A stretch of 37,450 nt of DNA from Sneathiella sp. (GCA_002706985.1 PAKP01000054.1:1-37450); one strand, 5' to 3'; counted from the first letter of the stretch, positions 1 to 8,396 are shown. Translations and numbers: made by a program. Notes: a model not told the origin generated them from the letters alone.

Positions 1-1
1 G

Positions 2-646
2 GAACTCGCAGAAAAGGCGGCTGCTGAAATAGGGGGTATTGCCTGTATAACCAATGTGGCCGATGACAGCTCTGTTAAGGCGGCATTTGAGAAGGCGCGT
101 TCCGCACATGGTCCGGCGCGTATACTCGTGAATTGTGCCGGTATCGGGCCGGCAGCCAAAACAGTTTCCAGCAAAGGCATGCATCCCTTGGATAAATTCG
201 AGCAGGTTATCGCAGTTAATCTTGTCGGAACGTTCAACTGCATTCGCCGTGCCGCGGCGGATATGGCGGAAATGGATCCTATGGAGAGCGGGGAGCGGGG
301 CATCTGCATTAATACGGCGTCTGTTGCGGCCTATGACGGTCAGATTGGACAGGCGGCCTATTCTGCCTCCAAGGGTGGGATTGTCGGCATGACGTTGCCG
401 ATTGCGCGGGATTTGGCATCCGTTGGAGTCCGGATCGTGACGATTGCACCTGGATTGTTCGAAACCCCTCTCCTGAAGAGCCTTCCGGATGACGTTCAGG
501 CGGCGCTGGGCGCCAGCGTACCCTTCCCGAGCCGTCTGGGTAAGCCAGAGGAATATGCCGCACTTGCACGGCAGATCGTGGAGAATCAGATGTTGAACGG
601 AGAGGTTATCCGTCTCGATGGCGCCATTCGCATGGCCCCGAAATAG
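2..646 (+). CDS. Short-chain dehydrogenase, HSD17B10/3-hydroxyacyl-CoA dehydrogenase type II-like (5' partial)
   Basis: The reading frame is open from the left edge ([12 protein letters not shown]...), so the N-terminal Rossmann glycine motif lies outside the window; the GTG at 56 is an internal valine, not a start. Visible SDR landmarks are the NCAGIG motif (NAG-type, strand beta4), the serine in [11 protein letters not shown] and the catalytic Y-x3-K as YSASK. The C-terminal half ([29 protein letters not shown]) is very close to what I know of mitochondrial HSD17B10 and its bacterial homologues, which oxidise (2S,3S)-3-hydroxy-2-methylbutyryl-CoA in isoleucine breakdown and other short-chain 3-hydroxyacyl-CoAs with NAD+. 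Family assignment is firm; the exact substrate is inferred. It converges on the next gene with a 2-base gap between stop codons. Confidence 0.9.
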   Translation, partial: ELAEKAAAEIGGIACITNVADDSSVKAAFEKARSAHGPARILVNCAGIGPAAKTVSSKGMHPLDKFEQVIAVNLVGTFNCIRRAAADMAEMDPMESGERGICINTASVAAYDGQIGQAAYSASKGGIVGMTLPIARDLASVGVRIVTIAPGLFETPLLKSLPDDVQAALGASVPFPSRLGKPEEYAALARQIVENQMLNGEVIRLDGAIRMAPK

Positions 647-648
647 AC

Positions 649-939
649 TTATGCGATGATTTTGTTCATAAAGTCGGCAAGCTCTATATCCTTGTGGCTC
701 AACCCATCCACGTCATGGGTGGCAAGCGTGACATCGACACGGCTATAGACATTGAACCATTCCGGGTGGTGATCCATTTTCTCGGCTTTAAGCGCCACCC
801 GGGTCATAAATGCGAAAGCCTGATTAAAACTTTTGAACTTGAAGGTTTTCTGAATGGCTTCGCGTTCCGGCATCGCTTCCCATCCGTCGAGATCGCGCAA
901 CGCAGACATAATTTCTTCCGCGCTTAATCTATCAGTCAT
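649..939 (-). CDS. phhB: Pterin-4a-carbinolamine dehydratase
   Basis: A 96-residue protein, the normal length for this family, which dehydrates 4a-hydroxytetrahydrobiopterin formed by aromatic amino acid hydroxylases and so recycles the pterin cofactor in the cytoplasm. The signature is visible as H57-H58-P59-E60-W61 with a further histidine at 75 in [11 protein letters not shown]. The ATG at 939 is preceded by GGGAGAATATCC, a good ribosome binding site. No phenylalanine hydroxylase gene lies beside it. PhhB-type proteins are also suggested in some bacteria to support molybdopterin or unrelated pterin roles, so the partner enzyme is unknown here. It is divergent from the spermidine synthase gene with 84 bases between starts. 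Confidence 0.93.
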   Translation of the reverse strand: MTDRLSAEEIMSALRDLDGWEAMPEREAIQKTFKFKSFNQAFAFMTRVALKAEKMDHHPEWFNVYSRVDVTLATHDVDGLSHKDIELADFMNKIIA

Positions 940-1023
940 GGATATTCTCCCGCTGTAAGGTTATGACCCTAGATAACTATCGTTATATGAGTTGCGAATG
1001 TCCAGTAGGGGAGCATCAGCCCA

Positions 1024-1911
1024 ATGACAAAGACGAGTGAATTGAGCCGAAACTGGTGGCATGAGGAAACCGAGGGAGTCGCCTTCACTCATGCACTGGA
1101 CATGAAATTGCTGTATTCCGAGCAAAGTCCGTTCCAGAAAATTGAAGTGTTCGAACATGATGTTTTCGGGCGTGTTCTAACCTTGGATGATCTTGTACAA
1201 GCCTCCCATGCGGATGAATTCATGTATCACGAGATGGCGGTGCATGTGCCGCTGCTGGGGCGCAAGCGAGAAAAAGCGGACGTGCTGATTGTCGGGGGTG
1301 GAGATGGCGGAATCTTGCGTGAGGCCTTGCGGCATGAATTTGTCGCCCGTGTGGTCATGGTCGAAATCGATGAACGGGTGATCGAGGTCTCGAAAGAATA
1401 TCTCGGGATCAATGGCGATTATTCCGATCCGCGCGTTGACTTGATCATCGGCGACGCCGCGCAATATATGCGAGAAGCCCGAAGTAAGGGTGATATGTTT
1501 GATCTGATTATCCTGGATCTTAGTGAACCGGTCGGTCCGTCTTCCAGTGTGTTCACCCAAAGTTTTTGCGAGGATTTTGCGAAATGTATCAAACCGGACG
1601 GCGTGGTACTGGATAGCGACAGTATTTTTGTTGGCAAAGACCGGGCCTATTTTCTTCAGGAGCTCTGCGGGGACAAAGACCAGAACCTGGTTTCCATTAT
1701 GCAGCGGGAGAAGCTGCTACCGCATGTGGCCGGATATCGTTCCATCGTGCAGCTGTACCCGGCCGCGGAGTTCGGCTTCTTCCTTTATAGCTATGACGGC
1801 CATGACTATTCCAAACCTGTCGCAACATGGACGGGACGCCATTATAATACGGAGTTGCATCAGGCGGCCTTTGCCTTGCCGACATGGTGGCGGCAAAATC
1901 TTGGCTTTTGA
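1024..1911 (+). CDS. speE: Polyamine aminopropyltransferase (spermidine synthase)
   Basis: A 295-residue enzyme that transfers the aminopropyl group of decarboxylated S-adenosylmethionine to putrescine, making spermidine and methylthioadenosine. An N-terminal beta domain (about 1-65) precedes a Rossmann methyltransferase-like fold. GGGDGG at 91-96 binds the nucleosidyl part, and the catalytic/gate-keeping aspartate sits in LIILDLSEPVGPSS (D165). The usual GDAAQYM segment (about 143-149) is present. The ATG has AGGGGAG ten bases upstream. No S-adenosylmethionine decarboxylase gene is next to it, so the co-substrate must be made elsewhere. The rsmJ gene follows 13 bases downstream, probably co-transcribed. 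Confidence 0.93.
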   Translation: MTKTSELSRNWWHEETEGVAFTHALDMKLLYSEQSPFQKIEVFEHDVFGRVLTLDDLVQASHADEFMYHEMAVHVPLLGRKREKADVLIVGGGDGGILREALRHEFVARVVMVEIDERVIEVSKEYLGINGDYSDPRVDLIIGDAAQYMREARSKGDMFDLIILDLSEPVGPSSSVFTQSFCEDFAKCIKPDGVVLDSDSIFVGKDRAYFLQELCGDKDQNLVSIMQREKLLPHVAGYRSIVQLYPAAEFGFFLYSYDGHDYSKPVATWTGRHYNTELHQAAFALPTWWRQNLGF

Positions 1912-1924
1912 GAACGCTCTGTAA

Positions 1925-2542
1925 ATGACAGAAAACCCTCTCAATATTGATTTTATTGCTGGCGCGGTGGATTACCGTCGTCGGTTTGGCGGGGGGAGGC
2001 GGCAGTCCCTGCCAAAAGCCTTGGGTTTTCGCCCCGGGGTTACTCCGTCGATCGTGGATGCAACGGCGGGTCTGGGGCGCGATGCCTTTCTTTTGGCCTC
2101 TCTCGGTGCCAAAGTGACGATGGTTGAGCGAAATGAAGCTGTGCAGGGGCTTCTGGAAACAGCAATGCGCCGCGCGGCGAAAGAGAGTGACGATCATGCT
2201 GAGATCATTGCGCGGATGACTCTGGTGAAAGGCGATGCCAGAAACCTGCTGCCGAAGTTGCAGCCGGAAACGGTGTTGATTGATCCCATGCATCCGCCAC
2301 GAGATAAATCAGCGCTTGTAAAAAATGAAATGAGGCAGCTTCGGGCACTTGTCGGATCGGATCCGGACAGTATGGAGTTGATTGAGATTGCTCTCTCTGT
2401 GGCCACAAAGCGCGTCGTCCTGAAATGGCCGCGCCGCGGTTCACCCCTCGATGGGCTGAGGGCTCCCTCCCATCAGATCATCGGCAAATCAACCCGCTAT
2501 GATGTGTTTATGACGGGACCGGCGACAGTAAGTCAAAGCTGA
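1925..2542 (+). CDS. rsmJ: 16S rRNA (guanine1516-N2)-methyltransferase
   Basis: A 205-residue SAM-dependent methyltransferase of the RsmJ (YhiQ) family, which modifies G1516 of 16S rRNA. The SAM-binding loop is VDATAGLGRDAF (about 44-55), and the RsmJ hallmark follows as LIDPMHPPRDKSALVKNEM (about 117-135), equivalent to the DPMYPhrkKSALVKKEMR block of the family. The protein is somewhat shorter than the roughly 250-residue enterobacterial enzyme because the N-terminal region before LNIDFIAGAVDYRRRFGGGR is brief. Its last 35 bases overlap the 3' end of the convergent thpR gene. Confidence 0.9.
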   Translation: MTENPLNIDFIAGAVDYRRRFGGGRRQSLPKALGFRPGVTPSIVDATAGLGRDAFLLASLGAKVTMVERNEAVQGLLETAMRRAAKESDDHAEIIARMTLVKGDARNLLPKLQPETVLIDPMHPPRDKSALVKNEMRQLRALVGSDPDSMELIEIALSVATKRVVLKWPRRGSPLDGLRAPSHQIIGKSTRYDVFMTGPATVSQS

Positions 2543-3056
2543 CTTCTTCATGATATATTGCGCCGGAAGAGGCGAGGTGACTTGAGAACAGCGTGAAGCT
2601 GTCGACCCCGATCGTATTCGTTTTGAAAAGGGCGTGGTCGGTCAGAAAATGCCTTACTTTTTCGTAAGGAGAGTTATGAACGCGTGCGAGCGTGATATGC
2701 GGGCGGAACCGGCGATCATCCACTTGGGCACCAACCGATTCAATGGCCGTAACGATTTTCTGGTGCAACAGATTAATAGCGGGTGTGGGGCGCACCCCGG
2801 CCCAGAGAATACGGGGGCGTTTGTTGCTACCGAAAACGCCGACACCTTCGATATCGAGGTCAAACGAGGGATATCTGATCCGGCCCAGCGCCAGGGAAAT
2901 ATCCATCATCATCGGGCTCTGCACCTCGCCGATGAACGCAAGTGTGACGTGGAAATTCTCCGCTGCGATCCACCGCGCATCCGGAATGCCTCCGCGCAGA
3001 TATCCGATGCTTGCCTTGATTTCGGGCGGAAGATCGATAGCAACAAAGAGACGCAT
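2508..3056 (-). CDS. thpR: RNA 2',3'-cyclic phosphodiesterase (2'-5' RNA ligase family)
   Basis: A 182-residue protein of the two-histidine (2H) phosphoesterase family, known to hydrolyse 2',3'-cyclic phosphate RNA ends and to ligate tRNA halves in vitro through 2'-5' linkage. The two HxTx motifs are visible as HVTL (H36) and HITL (H120), and MRLFVAIDLP is the standard N-terminus. The ATG at 3056 is preceded by AAGGACAGTTTTA. Its 3' end overlaps the rsmJ stop region by 35 bases on the opposite strand. The tesA-like gene lies 30 bases upstream on the same strand. Confidence 0.93.
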   Translation of the reverse strand: MRLFVAIDLPPEIKASIGYLRGGIPDARWIAAENFHVTLAFIGEVQSPMMMDISLALGRIRYPSFDLDIEGVGVFGSNKRPRILWAGVRPTPAINLLHQKIVTAIESVGAQVDDRRFRPHITLARVHNSPYEKVRHFLTDHALFKTNTIGVDSFTLFSSHLASSGAIYHEEVSFDLLSPVPS

Positions 3057-3086
3057 TAAAACTGTCCTTTTTGCAGCGAAGTTAAA

Positions 3087-3710
3087 TTAGTCTTTTTGAT
3101 CAATAAATGCCGTCACATATGGCAGCATGTTGCTTACAATAACTTTCACGCCCTCGGCGTTTGGATGAATATAGTCGTCCTGGTTCAATGTCGGATCTGC
3201 CGCGACACCTTCCAGGAAAAAAGGGTAATAACCGGTTTTATATTCGCTGGCAAGTTCTGGAAATATCCCGTCGAACGCCTCGGTATATTCTGAACCCATG
3301 CTGGGCGGCGCCCGCATTCCCGCGAGAAGGATAGGAATGCCTCTCTCCTGTATAACCTCGATAATCTGGCTCAGGTTTTTCCGGGTTTCTTCAGGATCGA
3401 TTCCTCTTAGCGCATCATTGGCGCCAAGCTCCAGAATAACGAAATCCGCTCCGTTTCCGATCGCCCAGTCCAGTCGTTGCAGACCTCCGGCCGACGTATC
3501 ACCGGAGACACCCGCATTTTCGATTTCGATATCATATCCCTCCGCCTGCAAGGCGGTTTCAAGCTGTGTGACGAAATCCTCTCCGGTCGGAAGTCCATAG
3601 CCTGCCGTCAAACTGTCCCCAATTGCAACAATTCGCCGTGTTTCTTCAGATTGTGCTGCGGAAACAAGGCAAAAAACCGCAAAAAACAGCGCTACAATAT
3701 TGAATTTCAT
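3087..3710 (-). CDS. tesA: Periplasmic SGNH-hydrolase arylesterase / thioesterase I
   Basis: I place the start at the ATG at 3710 (207 residues) because it opens a clean signal peptide (MKFNIVALFFAVFCLVSAAQS) and is preceded by AGGTTTAGG; a TTG at 3743 would add eleven non-signal residues. The SGNH catalytic blocks are GDSLTAGYG (Ser33), GANDALRG (block III) and DYIHPNAEG (Asp and His of block V). TesA enzymes hydrolyse acyl-CoA, acyl esters and lysophospholipids in the periplasm. It is divergent, with a 56-base gap, from an ABC exporter of the YbbA/YbbP type, the same arrangement as in Escherichia coli, which supports the orthology. Confidence 0.92.
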   Translation of the reverse strand: MKFNIVALFFAVFCLVSAAQSEETRRIVAIGDSLTAGYGLPTGEDFVTQLETALQAEGYDIEIENAGVSGDTSAGGLQRLDWAIGNGADFVILELGANDALRGIDPEETRKNLSQIIEVIQERGIPILLAGMRAPPSMGSEYTEAFDGIFPELASEYKTGYYPFFLEGVAADPTLNQDDYIHPNAEGVKVIVSNMLPYVTAFIDQKD

Positions 3711-3766
3711 CCTAAACCTGCCATATCCAAGTCTTACGTCCAATCGCTTTTTGCATAGGAACCGCC

Positions 3767-4477
3767 TTGCCTCAAAAACCTATAATCAGCCTACAAAATA
3801 TACATCTCACACTTAAGTCGGATGCCGGCCCCGTCAATATCCTACGTGGTGTAGACTTGAGTGTACAGCAAGGGGAAACAGTTGGAATCGTTGGTCCGTC
3901 CGGATCAGGTAAGTCCACTTTAATGTCCATCATGGCTGGTCTTGAGGTCCCGACATCGGGGTCTGTCAGTATTATCGGTGAAAAGCTGGAAGAGATGGGA
4001 GAGGACGCGCTGGCGCGGTTTCGGCGTGAAAATATCGGGATTGTTTTTCAGTCCTTCCATCTGATCCCGACAATGACGGCGCTTGAGAATGTGGCCATTC
4101 CTCTGGAACTTGCAGGTGAGAGTGAGGCCTTCTCGTTGGCCGAGGCGAGGCTGAAGGCCGTTGGGCTGGCGGATCGGGCGACGCACTATCCGGCACAGCT
4201 CTCCGGCGGGGAGCAACAGCGAGTCGCGCTCGCACGGGCATTGTCCACGAACCCTAAAATCCTGCTCGCGGATGAGCCGACAGGGAATCTGGACGGGAAA
4301 ACCGGGGAAATCATCATCGATCTTATGTTTCGTCTGCATGAGCAGGAGGGGACAACGATGATCCTCATCACCCATGATGATGCGCTGGCGCAGAAATGCA
4401 ATCATCAGATACGCCTTGAAGACGGACGTGTTGTATCGACGGCGACCTCGCGGGAAGAGGCTCTGGCTGGTGAGTAA
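3767..4477 (+). CDS. ybbA: ABC transporter ATP-binding protein, YbbA/LolD-type
   Basis: A 236-residue cytoplasmic ATPase of the LolD/MacB group. Walker A is GPSGSGKST (43-51), the signature is LSGGEQQR, Walker B is ILLADEPTGN, and the switch histidine follows in MILITHDD. The start is a TTG at 3767 with AGGA six bases upstream; no in-frame ATG exists at the N-terminus. It pairs with the large FtsX-like permease whose GTG start overlaps this gene's stop by 8 bases, implying translational coupling. Divergent linkage to tesA points to YbbA. The exported substrate of YbbAP is not established. Confidence 0.88.
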   Translation: MPQKPIISLQNIHLTLKSDAGPVNILRGVDLSVQQGETVGIVGPSGSGKSTLMSIMAGLEVPTSGSVSIIGEKLEEMGEDALARFRRENIGIVFQSFHLIPTMTALENVAIPLELAGESEAFSLAEARLKAVGLADRATHYPAQLSGGEQQRVALARALSTNPKILLADEPTGNLDGKTGEIIIDLMFRLHEQEGTTMILITHDDALAQKCNHQIRLEDGRVVSTATSREEALAGE

Positions 4478-7016
4478 ATCTAAAAATCCTGAATCAATTT
4501 CACTTGCGATGAAACTTGCCCGGCGTGACTTGCGCGGAAGCTTGAAAGGCTTTCGCATTTTTCTTGCCTGCCTCATCCTTGGCGTTGCGGCGATTGCGGG
4601 GGTAGGAACGCTTTCCAGCTCCATTACTGCCGGCCTGAAGGCAAACGGCCAGGTCATTCTGGGCGGAGATATTGATATCCGCCTGACTCATCGGGCTGCG
4701 GAGGAAAATGAGCGCCGCTGGATAGGAGAGCAAGGACGGATTGCTGAAGTGCAAACCTTGCGGGCTATGGTTCGGGCCATCGACGGTGGCAAACGCACGC
4801 TTTCCGAACTCAAGGCCATTGACGATGCCTATCCGTTATTCGGCGCCCTGACGCTGTCCCCTGAATCGGGAACTGAAACCACGGCGGAGCTACTGGCGAA
4901 AAAGGATGGTGTATACGGTGCTTTGGTAGAGAGAAGCCTGGGCGAGCGGCTTGATCTCACCCTTGGCAGCCAGATAAGGCTTGGCGAGATCAACATAGAG
5001 GTGCGTGGGATCATCCTGACAGAACCGGACAAGGCGGCGCAGGGTATGGCGCTGGGTCCACGGACAATTGTTTCCACCGCCGCCCTTCAGGAAACCGGCC
5101 TTATCCAGCCGGGCAGTCTGATCAGATATCACTACCGCATTGCCCTCGATCCTTCCGTTACCGTTCCCGAATTTTATGAAAATGTAAAAGCCGCATTTCC
5201 GGATGCCGGATGGCGGATACGGGACGCCTCTAACGGCGCGCCGGGCATCAAAAGGTTTGTTGACCGGGTTGCACTTTTCCTGACATTGGTCGGGCTTACG
5301 GCGCTGGTTGTTGGCGGTGTTGGTGTGGGGAATGCGGTTCGAGCCTATCTGGATGGAAAGATCGAAACAATCGCCACGTTGAAATGCCTGGGTGCGAGCA
5401 GCAGCTTCATTTTCAGGGTTCATTATCTTCAGGTGCTGTTCCTCGCTATCGGTGGGTCCCTTATCGGCCTTGCCATTGGCGTCAGCGGTTCGGTTTTCGC
5501 CGCGCAGTTTCTGGCGAGTACCCTGCCGGTCCCACCGGAGATTACCATCAAGGCAGGGCCGTTGCTGCTGGCGACAGCCTACGGTCTTCTGACCGCAACC
5601 CTATTTACAATCTGGCCTCTGGCGCGGGCGCGTGAAACGCCCGCTGCCGCCCTGTTCCGGGATGTGGTGTCATCGCATCGGCGGCCGCGACCGGTTTATC
5701 TGGTGGCGCTCGGTTTCTGTTTTTCCGTTCTCGTGGCGCTTGCAGTCCTGACCAGTCAGGAAATCTGGTTTGCCTTCATGTTCGTCGGATCAATAATCGG
5801 CATTTTTGCCGTGCTTATCCTTGTGGGCTATGGCGTACAGTATCTCGCGCGAAAGACGCCGCGTCCGAAAATTCCGTCTTTGCGGCTCGCTGTTGCCAAC
5901 CTCTATCGGCCGGGCGCGGCCACAAACAGCGTCATTCTCTCTATGGGGCTTGGGCTCACATTATTCGTTACTGTCGCCTTGATCGAAGGGAACCTGACCC
6001 GGCAGGTGCAGGAACAGCTGCCTGAAAAAGCGCCAGCGTTCTTTTTTATCGATATTCAGTCCAACCAGCTTGATGATTTTATCAATACAGCAGAAGCAGT
6101 TGAGAACGTAAGCGATGTTACTCAGGTTCCGAATATGCGAGGTCGGATAATAAATGTCGCCGGCGTCCCGGCGGATAGAGTAGAAGTTGCACCAGAGGCC
6201 CGATGGGCGCTTCGCGGGGACCGTGGTATCACTTATTCCGCGACACCACCCGATGGCGCCATGGTCGTCGAGGGAAGCTGGTGGCCTGAAGATTACAGTG
6301 GCCCGCCTCTGGTCAGCATAGACCGCGAGATTGCCGAAGGGATGAACCTCGCGATTGGGGATGAACTGACTATCAATGTCATGGGACGGGAAATTACGGC
6401 GAAGATTGCGAATTTCCGTGAAATCGACTGGACAACCATGGCAATCAATTTTGTGCTGGTGTTCGATCATCACAGCTTGCAGGGCGCACCCCACTCTCAT
6501 CTGGCTACAGCACGGGCTAATGGAGAGGCTGAAGATAATCTCTTCCGGGCGGTGACGGACAAATTCGCAAATATCTCTGTCATCCGAATGAAGGAGGCGT
6601 TGCAGACGGTGAGCCGAATACTGGAGCAGTTGTCGTCCGCTGTCTCGGCTATTTCTTCCATTACACTGGTCACCGGCGTTCTTGTTCTGGCAGGCGCGTT
6701 CGCAGCTGGGCACAGAAAGCGGGTTTATGACGCGGTGATCCTGAAAGTACTCGGGGCGACCCGAAAGGATATTTTCGTGACGTTCCTGCTCGAGTATACA
6801 TTGCTTGGCTTGGTGACATCCGTCATTGCTGCGGCGACGGGCTGGTTTGCCGCCTATATGATCATCACGGAAATTCTGGAAGCCAAATGGATCAACCTGC
6901 CGTTTACGATTATCGCGACGATCCTGGTAAGTGTTCTGGTAACCTTGCTGTTTGGCCTGTTGGGCTCATGGCGTGCCTTGGGAGAAAAAGTTGCGCCTGC
7001 CCTCCGATCTGACTAG
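4470..7016 (+). CDS. ybbP: ABC transporter permease, YbbP-type (FtsX family)
   Basis: Inner-membrane permease of about 848 residues if translation starts at the GTG at 4470, which has GGAAGAGG nine bases upstream and overlaps the ybbA stop; an ATG at 4509 is the alternative. The N-terminal transmembrane helix (FRIFLACLILGVAAIAGVG) is followed by a large periplasmic domain, a three-helix FtsX block (about 260-385), two further helices, a second periplasmic domain, and a C-terminal three-helix FtsX block containing DAVILKVLGATRKDI. This duplicated 4+4-type layout is typical of YbbP and lipoprotein-release-like permeases. Together with YbbA it would form a mechanotransmitting exporter; substrate unknown. 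Confidence 0.88.
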   Translation: MSKSKNPESISLAMKLARRDLRGSLKGFRIFLACLILGVAAIAGVGTLSSSITAGLKANGQVILGGDIDIRLTHRAAEENERRWIGEQGRIAEVQTLRAMVRAIDGGKRTLSELKAIDDAYPLFGALTLSPESGTETTAELLAKKDGVYGALVERSLGERLDLTLGSQIRLGEINIEVRGIILTEPDKAAQGMALGPRTIVSTAALQETGLIQPGSLIRYHYRIALDPSVTVPEFYENVKAAFPDAGWRIRDASNGAPGIKRFVDRVALFLTLVGLTALVVGGVGVGNAVRAYLDGKIETIATLKCLGASSSFIFRVHYLQVLFLAIGGSLIGLAIGVSGSVFAAQFLASTLPVPPEITIKAGPLLLATAYGLLTATLFTIWPLARARETPAAALFRDVVSSHRRPRPVYLVALGFCFSVLVALAVLTSQEIWFAFMFVGSIIGIFAVLILVGYGVQYLARKTPRPKIPSLRLAVANLYRPGAATNSVILSMGLGLTLFVTVALIEGNLTRQVQEQLPEKAPAFFFIDIQSNQLDDFINTAEAVENVSDVTQVPNMRGRIINVAGVPADRVEVAPEARWALRGDRGITYSATPPDGAMVVEGSWWPEDYSGPPLVSIDREIAEGMNLAIGDELTINVMGREITAKIANFREIDWTTMAINFVLVFDHHSLQGAPHSHLATARANGEAEDNLFRAVTDKFANISVIRMKEALQTVSRILEQLSSAVSAISSITLVTGVLVLAGAFAAGHRKRVYDAVILKVLGATRKDIFVTFLLEYTLLGLVTSVIAAATGWFAAYMIITEILEAKWINLPFTIIATILVSVLVTLLFGLLGSWRALGEKVAPALRSD

Positions 7017-7020
7017 ACAT

Positions 7021-7066
7021 AAAAAAGACCCCCAGAGGGAGCCGAAGCATCCTCTGAGGGCCTTTT
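7021..7066 (-). terminator. Rho-independent terminator of the EF-hand gene
   Basis: Read on the minus strand, an 11-12 base-pair stem (arms 7029-7038 and 7051-7060, with one mismatch) closes on a GC-TTCG-GC cap and is followed by a six-T run (complement of 7021-7026). The UUCG tetraloop and U tract make it a strong intrinsic terminator for the EF-hand gene. Read on the plus strand the same hairpin is followed by CCTTTTG, so it may also stop transcription from ybbP. Confidence 0.85.
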
Positions 7067-7100
7067 GTGGGAAGGAGTAATCCTGCCGTCGTTGTGAAGG

Positions 7101-7331
7101 TTATCCCTTCACAGCTTCGTCATATTCTTCCTTGGACAGTTCGCCGTTCTGGTCAAGATCCGCAGATGCGAACTGGTCCTTGCTTGTGTCAGGCATTACA
7201 ACAACGAGCTCTTCAAACGAAACTGCGCCATTGCCATCTGTGTCGATTGACTGGAAGTCAGGGGCAGCTGCCAAAGCCGGCGCTGCGGCAAGAACTGTAA
7301 CGGCAGCAGTCGAAATAAGAAATTTTTTCAT
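7101..7331 (-). CDS. Small secreted EF-hand calcium-binding protein
   Basis: A 76-residue protein with a classical signal peptide (MKKFLISTAAVTVLAAAPALA, likely cleaved after ALA), leaving about 55 residues in the periplasm. Two canonical 12-residue EF-hand loops are visible: DTDGNGAVSFEE and DLDQNGELSKEE, each with Asp at positions 1 and 3, Asn at 5, Gly at 6 and Glu at 12, so both should bind Ca2+. That makes almost the whole mature protein one paired EF-hand unit. GGAG lies eight bases before the ATG at 7331. It has its own strong terminator and is divergent from a Bax-inhibitor-1 family gene across 357 bases. The partner is unknown. Confidence 0.9.
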   Translation of the reverse strand: MKKFLISTAAVTVLAAAPALAAAPDFQSIDTDGNGAVSFEELVVVMPDTSKDQFASADLDQNGELSKEEYDEAVKG

Positions 7332-7688
7332 GATTAAAGCTCCATTTTAGTTGTTAGACAGACAAGCAACGGATTTCCGATGCTTGCCTCTGAACGACTA
7401 TCCGGCCCGGTTTTGAGAACCATTCCGTGTCGCTCTGAAAGCTAATTTGGTCTTCCATTGTGGCGGCATAATGCCGTGAATTGGACCAGTTGAAGGAAAA
7501 ACAGAGGCAAAAAAATGTACGTCGCTTTTTCAGGAGTTTAAACAGCTATTAACTGGCCAGCTTTATTGTTATTGTTTGTTATATGGGAATTTACCTCTCG
7601 TTAGCGCTTTTTACGTTGATTTCCCTTGAAAAATAACGAGAAAAATACAATATCAATTTAGAATTCAGCACCTTCAGAGGGACTATAG
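7332..7688. other. Long divergent intergenic region (EF-hand / BI-1)
   Basis: 357 bases with no credible coding frame. It is AT-richer than its surroundings towards the right end. A perfect 8-base inverted repeat, TCTCGTTA at 7596-7603 and TAACGAGA at 7634-7641, encloses 30 bases; an inner T5/A5 pairing (7608-7612 with 7629-7633) could extend it. A TACAAT hexamer at 7646-7651 could be a -10 box for the BI-1 gene, but the nearest TTGAAA (7626-7631) is only 14 bases away, so the promoter call is weak. GAGGG precedes the BI-1 start at 7689. Confidence 0.5.
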
Positions 7689-8396
7689 ATGGCAACAGAC
7701 TTTTCTAACTTTAATACTACAAGAACCGGCGCACAGGATCAGGCCGTTCTTGATGAAGGCCTGCGCAGCTATATGCTGAAGGTCTACAACTATATGGCTT
7801 CCGGCCTTGCACTGAGCGGCATCACCGCCGCGCTGACAGCGTCGACGCCGGCGGTTTACAACGCTGTGTTTGGTACGCCTTTGCAATGGGTTGTTATGCT
7901 CGCGCCGCTCGGTCTGCTGTTTGCGATGATGCGGACAAGCGCCAGCACGACAAAAATCCTATACTGGATCATGGTGGCAACGTTCGGTGTCTCCATTTCC
8001 TACATCTTCCAGGTTTATACCGCTGAGAGCGTTGTCCGGGTCTTCTTTATCACATCGGCCACTTTCGGTGCTGCCAGCCTCTATGGCTATGTAACAAAAC
8101 GTGACCTGACGGGCATGGGCAGCTTCCTCTTTATGGGACTGATCGGGATTATTATCGCGTCTGTGGTAAATATCTTCCTTGCTTCTTCCATGCTGCATTT
8201 CGTGGTTTCTGTGCTTGGTGTTCTGATTTTCACCGGCCTGACAGCTTTCGATACGCAGCGGATCAAGTCAGAATATTATCATGGCCACAGTCAGGAAGTG
8301 TTGGAGAAGGGTGCTATCATGGGCGCTGTTTCCATGTACCTCAACTTCCTGAACCTGTTCATGTTCATGCTGAGCCTGCTCGGTAATAGAAATTAA
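7689..8396 (+). CDS. Bax inhibitor-1 / YccA-YbhL family membrane protein
   Basis: A 235-residue integral membrane protein with about seven hydrophobic segments between residues 35 and 232. The family signature FTGLTAFDTQRIK is present (about 183-195), followed by GAVSMYLNFLNLFMFMLSLLG at the C-terminus. Characterised members such as Bacillus YetJ are pH-sensitive calcium leak channels built around a pair of aspartates; here the first is visible in AFDTQ, while the position I would expect for the second, in LYLDF of many homologues, reads MYLNF. The start ATG follows GAGGGACTATAG. A clean terminator follows the stop. The divergent EF-hand gene suggests a calcium-related role, which is inference. 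Confidence 0.9.
   Translation: MATDFSNFNTTRTGAQDQAVLDEGLRSYMLKVYNYMASGLALSGITAALTASTPAVYNAVFGTPLQWVVMLAPLGLLFAMMRTSASTTKILYWIMVATFGVSISYIFQVYTAESVVRVFFITSATFGAASLYGYVTKRDLTGMGSFLFMGLIGIIIASVVNIFLASSMLHFVVSVLGVLIFTGLTAFDTQRIKSEYYHGHSQEVLEKGAIMGAVSMYLNFLNLFMFMLSLLGNRN

Noticed and set aside
56..646. Treating the SDR as a complete 196-residue protein starting at GTG 56
   Set aside because: The frame is open to the left edge with sensible coding sequence, and the nucleotide-binding glycine motif required by the family is missing from the shorter version.
973..986. ATAAC-TATC-GTTAT dyad between phhB and speE
   Set aside because: Five-base arms in an AT-rich stretch are expected by chance and there is no other support for an operator.
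5961..6713. A 250-residue antisense frame inside the YbbP-type permease
   Set aside because: The permease is intact across it and the antisense translation is rich in Cys, His and Arg with no domain signature.
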